This document shows, in pieces, positions 34,584 through 64,000 of a DNA stretch of 64,000 bases. This stretch comes from Diadema setosum. Taxonomy: Eukaryota > Echinodermata > Echinoidea > Diadematoida > Diadematidae. The position numbers were made by a program, and so were the translations under genes. The notes beneath the pieces are model-generated. The model had not been told where the DNA came from. It searched no databases and saw nothing but the letters and a program-made list of their open reading frames with translations. Each line of letters opens with the position of its first letter. Within the stretch, counting starts at the first letter, position 1. The stretch spans positions 6,872,501-6,936,500 of the forward strand of contig CM067064.1 in NCBI GenBank assembly GCA_033980235.1, in the 5' to 3' direction.

Positions 34584-36168
34584 CAGTAGTGTACACACTG
34601 TCCAAAGTCCCTGGCACAGCCAGAGTTAAATTATATTCAGTGCAAGCCCAAGCAAGTAGATATTTTCCTTTCTTTTCTTTGTTTTGTTTTTGTTTTTTAA
34701 CATCATATTTATCCAAGAACAGGATGCCCTAAATTGTTAAATGCACGACATGATGTTTATGTAATGGTACAAGTTGTTAGTCTCACACACAGTGATTTTT
34801 AGAATATGACGGCGAAGTATGTAGATGAAAAGGGAAAGTGCAATGGAGCTGTGTTTTGGCAAACTAAATGGTGTCTAATGGTTACCCATAGTGTGTAGCA
34901 ATATGATGTGACTGGTACTTTGTCATAATGGTCACCAAATTTTGTGTTTATTTAGTCTTCCTTCGAGTCTTTTGCTTCACAAATAAAATTGCAATATCGA
35001 ACAATACAAACAACAGAAAAATCCCCCCCCCCCCATTAAAAAAAAGAAAAAAGAAAAAAGAGAAATTTTGCCACTAAGAAAAGCAGCCTAATCAATAGCA
35101 TAGCTTGTATAAGCACATATCTCTGATTGTAAACATAGGTGACCCCTGCTTAAAACAAATTCCTCGTGACTGGCAGTTTTATGTAGTCAAGTATATCAAC
35201 ATTTTATTTTAGCTGTACAAATAATAAAGTATATAAGGAGATATACACAGCAATTTTGAGACCTGAATTCTTACTTTGTTGTAATGAAATTTCATTACAA
35301 CACTGTGTCTGTTATAATGGAAATGCATTGTAGTTAACATGGATATGTAAAAACAAAAGAAGACCATGACATATTGAAAGCTCCAGTATTGTATTTTGGT
35401 GCCATAAGGCAATCATCAGTCTCTACTGAAGGTAGCTCAAACTCCATACAGCAAGCAAAATAATTTCTTCTGTTTTATTTTTCTTTTTGTGTGTGTGTGT
35501 TTTTTTCTTCATGGAAAGTAAGGTTATGGAGAACTCTGTAGATGAGTATTTGGTATTCATATTTTGTGAGTTTTCTGTTATCATACATTGAGCAATACAC
35601 CAAAGGCCTTGATTTTTTTTTAAAATATTCTTTTTTTTTAAAAGGATGTGTATTTCCTGTATAATTTTGTGTCTAGTGTAATACTGATTTGAGGGAAGGC
35701 TGTAAATGAAGGTATGTCTATGCTGTAAATCCAGTGGGGGGGGGGGGGGGGGGGGGAGGGGGGAGGTGTGTGTGTGCTGTGGGGGCATATAGAACCCAGG
35801 CAAGCCATGAATCAAACCTACGGGGAATCAATGCATTTCGGAGGCAGAGGGTCAAATTTGTTGGGAGAAGGTAGAAACACACCCTTCTGGGCTTACTATC
35901 ATTGCCGAGACCTTGGCAGCACACTCTACGATTATTGAATTTATTATCATTAATATCATAATGATGTGGAAGAACTTTGTGTAATGGTGCATGGGTGTAT
36001 ATTACCATTGTAAGCCAGAAGAACAATCTTCTTTGTGATACGACGGTTGAACATAAAGGCCTACTGTCTATGAGATGTTTAACATTCTTGAAATATCTTT
36101 GTATTGCCATTTCATAAATGTCTTTGCAATTATTTATATTCACATTAGTAAAACTAAGTATTTATCTT

Positions 36169-36174
36169 AATAAA
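36169..36174 (+). terminator. Poly(A) signal AATAAA, candidate for DESI1-PUL
   Basis: AATAAA followed by a T-rich stretch, about 3.8 kb after the stop and just before a TA-flanked transposon. Confidence 0.4.
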
Positions 36175-36267
36175 GTTTTTGAAATGGTTCATTTAGACTG
36201 ATAATATTGTAGTTTTTATTTAGAAATGAGTCTAGGGTAAGACCATCCCCCTCCCAAGGATAAGTTA

Positions 36268-36476
36268 CTGTAAAAGTGGATATTTTCGTGTGACTAATTT
36301 ATCCCACTCCGCCGAGTAAGAAGAGTTTTGCATGTTTTTAATTCTGCAGAATCAAGACATCTACGAGTGAAACATATGGCAAGCAAAAATATTCACATGC
36401 TGTTATTTTTGCACTAGTTTCTGGTTGCGCGAAATGCGTGAAAATTTCAACACCTCGAAAATTTCCATTTTTACAG
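36268..36476. mobile_element. 209-bp TA-flanked MITE (mariner-like)
   Basis: CTGTAAAAGTGGATATTTTC at the left and GAAAATTTCCATTTTTACAG at the right, with TA directly outside both ends. A TA duplication and short inverted ends are the mark of Tc1/mariner-type elements. It lies between the two convergent genes. Confidence 0.85.
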
Positions 36477-37142
36477 TATTTTTATTATCATTTTTTTGAA
36501 AGAAAAGGGGTTTTGCTGTATTTATGACATTTGATGGCCGGTCTACTTAGGGCGGGTCTTATCTCAAAACAGACAAACAAACAAGTAACAAACTCTTTAT
36601 CCCCTTTACACACATATACACACATACATACAGACAAACATACATACACACAAACAGACTACACTCCCATGTAAGCCATTCTCTGATGCACTGGACTGGA
36701 ATCAAATACTTCATTCTCATTAGCAAAGTTAAAATGTCACAGCATTGTAATTCAATTCCATCTCAGATGACACGATGTTTATAAAAAGAAAGAAAGAAGA
36801 AGATACAAATCAGTCTAAAACTAAATGAATCTACCCAAAAAATCACTGTCAAGGCAAGAACAGATAAGACCAATTATAAAACGAACTAGAATATACAAGA
36901 TTAGTACAACTGTATAAAAGTACTAAACATTGTGACACATTCTTTGGAGTTGATTGGAAATACATGTACATAGTACACTGTACCTTCCTTCAGAACAATT
37001 TTGCCATTAATTGCTTAGCAGTATACAAGGGCCCAATAAGAAACTCATATGAGTAGATGAGGTAAGCAGCCACAGATAAATGTGAATGCAACATGCAAAA
37101 TATTAGTGAAATAGTATCTATACGGGTATGTCTGTTTGTCTG

Positions 37143-37173
<31 letters not shown>

Positions 37174-38639
37174 TTGCTGGAATGGAAGAATCTTCCTACA
37201 ACCTTGTGTATGAATGTGCACACCTCAGCACATAAAAGCACAAATCCTAAAATCTGCCTAAATCTGTAATTCTCTTTAAAATAGAAGAACAGCAACAAAA
37301 TAGTCTTTATTTTATGATATGTGCATGTAGTACGATGTGCAATGTTGGAGAAAAATATTCCAATAAGGAGTGGAGGGAAAAAGGCAAAGAAAGAAGAAAC
37401 ATTTTAAAAGGGAAGGTATAGTTTGGTTGAAAAGGGGGCTTCTCAGCTTTCCAACTTTTTGTGAAATAATTAGAATCCACTTACGGAATAATATAGAGCA
37501 TACGATTCTAGGAGGATTGAGAAATCTATTCGATGAAAATTGGTTTTGAAATGGCTGAGATATCCAAAAAGCAAAGAGGTCCTTATAACAGGTGGTAACC
37601 ACCATTTATTGGGACCACTTAGTTTTGCTTTACTTTTTGATATTTCAGCCATTGGAAAACCGAATCTCATCAAATAAACTTTGTTTCTCCTAGAATTATA
37701 TCTTCTTTAATATTTCATAGAGGTTCCTAATTGTCCAGCAAAAAGTTAAAACCTGAATCCCCATCTCAAACAAAACTATACCATCCCCGTAAAGATTGAA
37801 TTGAACAAAGGAGACACATCATTAAAAAAAGAAATCATGTACCTGTAGCATGTTAATTCTGATTTCTGTACTTGCACATATGGTATACAGATTAGTCCTA
37901 TGCTTCATTAACTAGACCACATATACATATAATTTGTTCATTAAAGTGCACATGCTGTATTGTTGCTTCTACAAGATGAAGTACTACAAGTTAATTTTCT
38001 CAAATGTTGTACTGAATTCCTTTCATACTTTCAGCAAAAACCAAAAATGATTATTCACAAACTAATATCCTGTGAACTTCAGTTCAGCCTGATTTCTCAC
38101 GAATGCTAGAAGAGAACGCAAGAAATGGGTAATGTACAGTGATGATTCCACCTCCAATGCCACTGCCTAAAACTCAGCAAAAGCATTTCCGACAGATTGA
38201 CATGGTGAAAAGTGTAGGTTTCATTATACGGTTTACCTGGTCAATAGAAGAGTTTACATACAAAGCAATCAAAAACATTCACATGATTGAGGCAAAGTTC
38301 ACTTTGAGATACTATCCTTTGCATTCACTTGAAATATTGAAATATTGAATGCACTGAACAACAGCTTTCTTTTACTACTTGAAGCATGCCACTGAAATGG
38401 AACATAGGCATAAAGGCAAAGTGAAGCATGATAAAATATGACTCTCCACTCTTAATAAGTCTGCCAGCGCGGAAGAGTCTGGCGATTTGTAATATCCTTC
38501 AAGATACTTTGTGTGTCGCATACGACAGCATGTGCAATCACTGAGAGTGTTATTTCTGTAGTTGAAAGAGGCAGAGAGATTTTTTTGTTTTGTTTTAAAT
38601 GTTTTCCCAGAGAATATCCCAGTGCGTGTTATCTGTGGA
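36477..38639 (-). other. Intergenic and probable 3' UTR of the SRCR gene
   Basis: No coding signal. Candidate minus-strand poly(A) signals (TTTATT on the plus strand) are at 37,605-37,610 and 37,306-37,311. A GTTTT repeat lies at about 37,142-37,172 and CATA/CACA repeats at about 36,609-36,655. Confidence 0.4.
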
Positions 38640-61408
<22,769 letters not shown>

Positions 61409-61423
61409 CTTTGATATATATTA

Positions 61424-62832
61424 AAACAAGGAAAAGTAGAAATTATGCGGTGTGTAAAATATGTCCCAGCCAGAAGTAGCATTTAGTAGCAAAATGTACA
61501 ATATCGGTAAAAAATCAAGGTCAAAGGTCAAAGAAGTCAAAGGTCAGAATTCTGTGTAGAAGTTTTGAAGCCCTCACCTAGTGCCATCACAAAAAGCAAA
61601 CGGAATCAAAATCGGGTTAGAAATGGCGGAGTAGCATTTTGTAGCCAATGTTCAATATAGGTCAAAAATCAAGGTCAGAGGTCAAAGGTCAAAATTCTGT
61701 GTAGAAGTTTTGAAGCCCTCACCTAGTGCCATCACATAAAGAAAACGGAATCGAAATCGGGTTAGAAATGGCAAAGGAGTAGCATTTTGTAGCCAATGTA
61801 CAATATCGGTCAAAAATCAAGGTCAAAGGTCAAAGAAGTCAAAGGTCAAAATTCTGTGAAGAAGTTTGGAAGCTCTCACCTAGTGCCATCACATAAAGCA
61901 AACGGAATCGAAATCGGGTTAGAAATGGCGAAGGAGTAGCATTTTGTATCAAAATGTACAATATAGGTCAAAAATCAAGGTCAAAGGTCAAAGAAGTCAA
62001 CGGTCAAAACTCTGTGCAGAAGTTTTGAAGCCCTCACCTAGTGCCATCACATAAAGCAAACGGAATCGAAATCGGGTTAGAAATGGCGAAGGAGTAGCAT
62101 TTTGTATCAAAATGTACAATATAGGTCAAAAATCAAGGTCAAAGGTCAAAGAAGTCAAAGGTCAAAATTCTGTGAAGAAGTTTGGAAGCTCTCACCTAGT
62201 GCCATCACATAAAGCAAACGGAATCGAAATCGGGTTAGAAATGGCGAAGGAGTAGCATTTTGTATCAAAATGTACAATATAGGTCAAAAATCAAGGTCAA
62301 AGGTCAAAGAAGTCAACGGTCAAAACTCTGTGCAGAAGTTTTGAAGCCCTCACCTAGTGCCATCACATAAAGCAAACGGAATCGAAATCGGGTTAGAAAT
62401 GGCGAAGGAGTAGCATTTTGTATCAAAATGTACAACATAGGTCAAAAATCAAGGTCAAAGGTCAAAGAAGTCAAAGGTCAAAATTCTGTGTAGAAGTTTT
62501 GAAGCCCTCACCTAGTACCATCACATAAAGCAAACGGAATCGAAATCGGGTTAGAAATGACGAAGGAGTAGCATTTTGTAGCAAAATGTACAATATAGGT
62601 CAAAGGTCAAAGTCAAAGGTCACAACTGAAATTCTGTGTAGAAGTTTCAAAGCTCCCATGTAGTGCTATCATATAAAGGAAACAGAATCAAAACTGGCTC
62701 ATGACAGAGAAGTAGCAAATTGAACATTTTGATCACACACGGACGCACAGACGGACGGACGGACAGACGGACACACACACGTACAGAGCCCGTTTCTAAG
62801 TCCCCTGCTCGAACTCGTTTGGCGGGGACAAA
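61424..62832 (+). mobile_element. Pearl/HINE-like element, family 2, copy 2 (8 units)
   Basis: Same orientation and layout as 59,094-60,050 but with eight tandem units (starting near 61,484, 61,629, 61,776, 61,936, 62,093, 62,253, 62,411 and 62,566), then a shorter GGAC tract and the hairpin ending GGCGGGGAC. It begins 16 bases from the acceptor of the SRCR1 exon. Confidence 0.85.
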
Positions 62833-62842
62833 AAAAAAAAAT

Positions 62843-63825
62843 TAGAAATGTCGCTATGGTGACCGTTATGCCTCTGCCATAATGCATGATTCTCCTAATA
62901 GGTCTATATAACATGTGGACAATGTGTGATTACATTTTCACAAAATTGGCAAAATATTAAAACAACATCTTTGTCACAAATGTGTCGAATGTTCACCTTC
63001 CTTGACCTAGGTTTAATTGGATGAATGGGAGAGCATGCATTTGGGGATTTTTACTTTTACTTGACTTGGACCCTTTCATAAGTTTATGCATTGAGTAATT
63101 TTCAGGGTACGGAGAAAAAGTGCAATTTCTGTATTGAATAGGAAATTGTTACCATTTTCATCTGACCTTTGATCCTTTACCTTTGAACCTTAAATTCATA
63201 AGAGAATCACTGTTAGGCAGAACATGAATAAATATGTACTAAGTTTCAAGATGAGCCACTTTCGAGTATGGAGGAAGAGGTAAAGTTCAGCACTTTCACT
63301 TGATTTCTTACCTTTGAACTTTGACCTTTTTGGTCAACAAAAAAAACTTCCTAGAGAATCTCTATTGGGTTATACATGCATATACCAAATAAAAAAAATA
63401 AATAGTAAAATTCTGAAGTGTTGCCCTTGACTTTTAACCCCTGACCTTTGACCCCATGAACCCAAAATTCCCTAGATACTCACTGCCAGTCAGTACATGC
63501 ATACATACCATGTTCCATGAAGATACCATGAACCATTTCCAAGATATGGAGATAAAAGTAAAATTTAAACAATTTCACTCGACCTTTGACCTTTAACCTC
63601 ATGACCACAAACTTTCACCAGAGAATCTTAATTAAGCATGTGCACCCAAAAGTTGACAAGCACAACTTCACCCCCTAATACACATACATACCGAGTTCCA
63701 TTAGCCTAAGATACCTCAAAAGGTTTTTTTAGTTACGCTGTCCACAAAATTCATTACAGACGGACGGAAGGACAGACAACCCGAAAACATAATGCCTCCG
63801 GCACCACTTCGTGGCGGAGGCATAA
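62843..63825 (-). mobile_element. AGGTCA/ACGG element, family 1, copy C
   Basis: Diverged and about 300 bp shorter than copies A and B. It runs from AGAAATGTCGCTATGGTGAC to the hairpin ATGCCTCCGG...CGGAGGCATAA. It abuts the end of family 2 copy 2 through a poly-A run, so one has inserted next to the other. Confidence 0.8.
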
Positions 63826-64000
63826 AAAAGCTAGGTTTATTCACACACAATTGAAAAGCACAAGTTGAATCGCAATTCAAATCATGCTTTTTGAGCTCTG
63901 GTTCACACACACACAGGCAAGAAAAGATCTCAATCTACATCGCATTGGTTCACAAAGGGAAATCCTGACTCAATTACATCGGTTTGCGTTCATTCACAAT
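63826..64000. other. Window edge, no feature
   Basis: No exon or element recognised. Upstream exons of the SRCR gene are expected further right. Confidence 0.5.

Larger units (their letters stand above)
32331..36190 (+). other. Probable long 3' UTR of DESI1-PUL
   Basis: No further coding signal follows the stop. AATAAA occurs at 33,833, 34,982 and 36,169. The last is followed by GTTTTT and is my best guess for the distal end. The stretch includes a 93-bp mini-element, a poly-C run near 35,022 and a run of about 21 G at 35,736-35,756. How much is really transcribed is unknown. Confidence 0.45.

Overview
The window is animal nuclear DNA: two spliced genes with canonical GT-AG introns, a 22 kb gene-free flank, and a dense load of microsatellites and small non-autonomous transposons. 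The multi-SRCR receptor and the repeat families point to a marine invertebrate. An echinoderm is my first guess, but an amphioxus or bivalve mollusc cannot be excluded from sequence alone.

Layout. Positions 1-22,606 hold no gene I can support. They hold simple repeats, a tRNA-like SINE head, several hairpin elements (including a 333-bp element whose core is eight 20-bp palindromes in exact register) and one copy of a 1.3-kb element. Positions 22,607-32,330 (+) hold an 11-exon gene for a 504-residue protein: an N-terminal DESI1-type PPPDE deSUMOylating isopeptidase domain (His38, Cys108) joined to an acidic linker and a C-terminal PUL/ARM-like helical region. Its 3' UTR probably runs to a poly(A) signal at 36,169. 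Convergent to it, 61,408-38,640 (-), lies the 3' part of a receptor gene: eight six-cysteine SRCR domains, three CCP/sushi domains, one transmembrane helix and a 76-residue tail carrying NPxY and acidic-dileucine-type sorting motifs. Its 5' end (signal peptide) lies beyond the right edge.

The introns of the receptor gene are a transposon landscape: TTAA-ended palindromic elements, TA-flanked mariner/pogo-like elements, hAT-like elements, a LINE tail, and two copies of a pearl/HINE-like element (about 158-bp tandem units with AGGTCA repeats, an (ACGG)n tract and a terminal hairpin). A tandem duplication of about 535 bp created the last two CCP exons and is bounded by pogo-like sequence. Exon phases are almost all 1-1, which suits domain gain and loss.

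The two genes show no obvious functional link. The isopeptidase should be cytosolic or nuclear and act in SUMO/ubiquitin-type processing, while the receptor should be an endocytic cell-surface scavenger or immune recognition protein. All exon joins were made by reading splice sites and frame by eye; no transcript data or database search was available.
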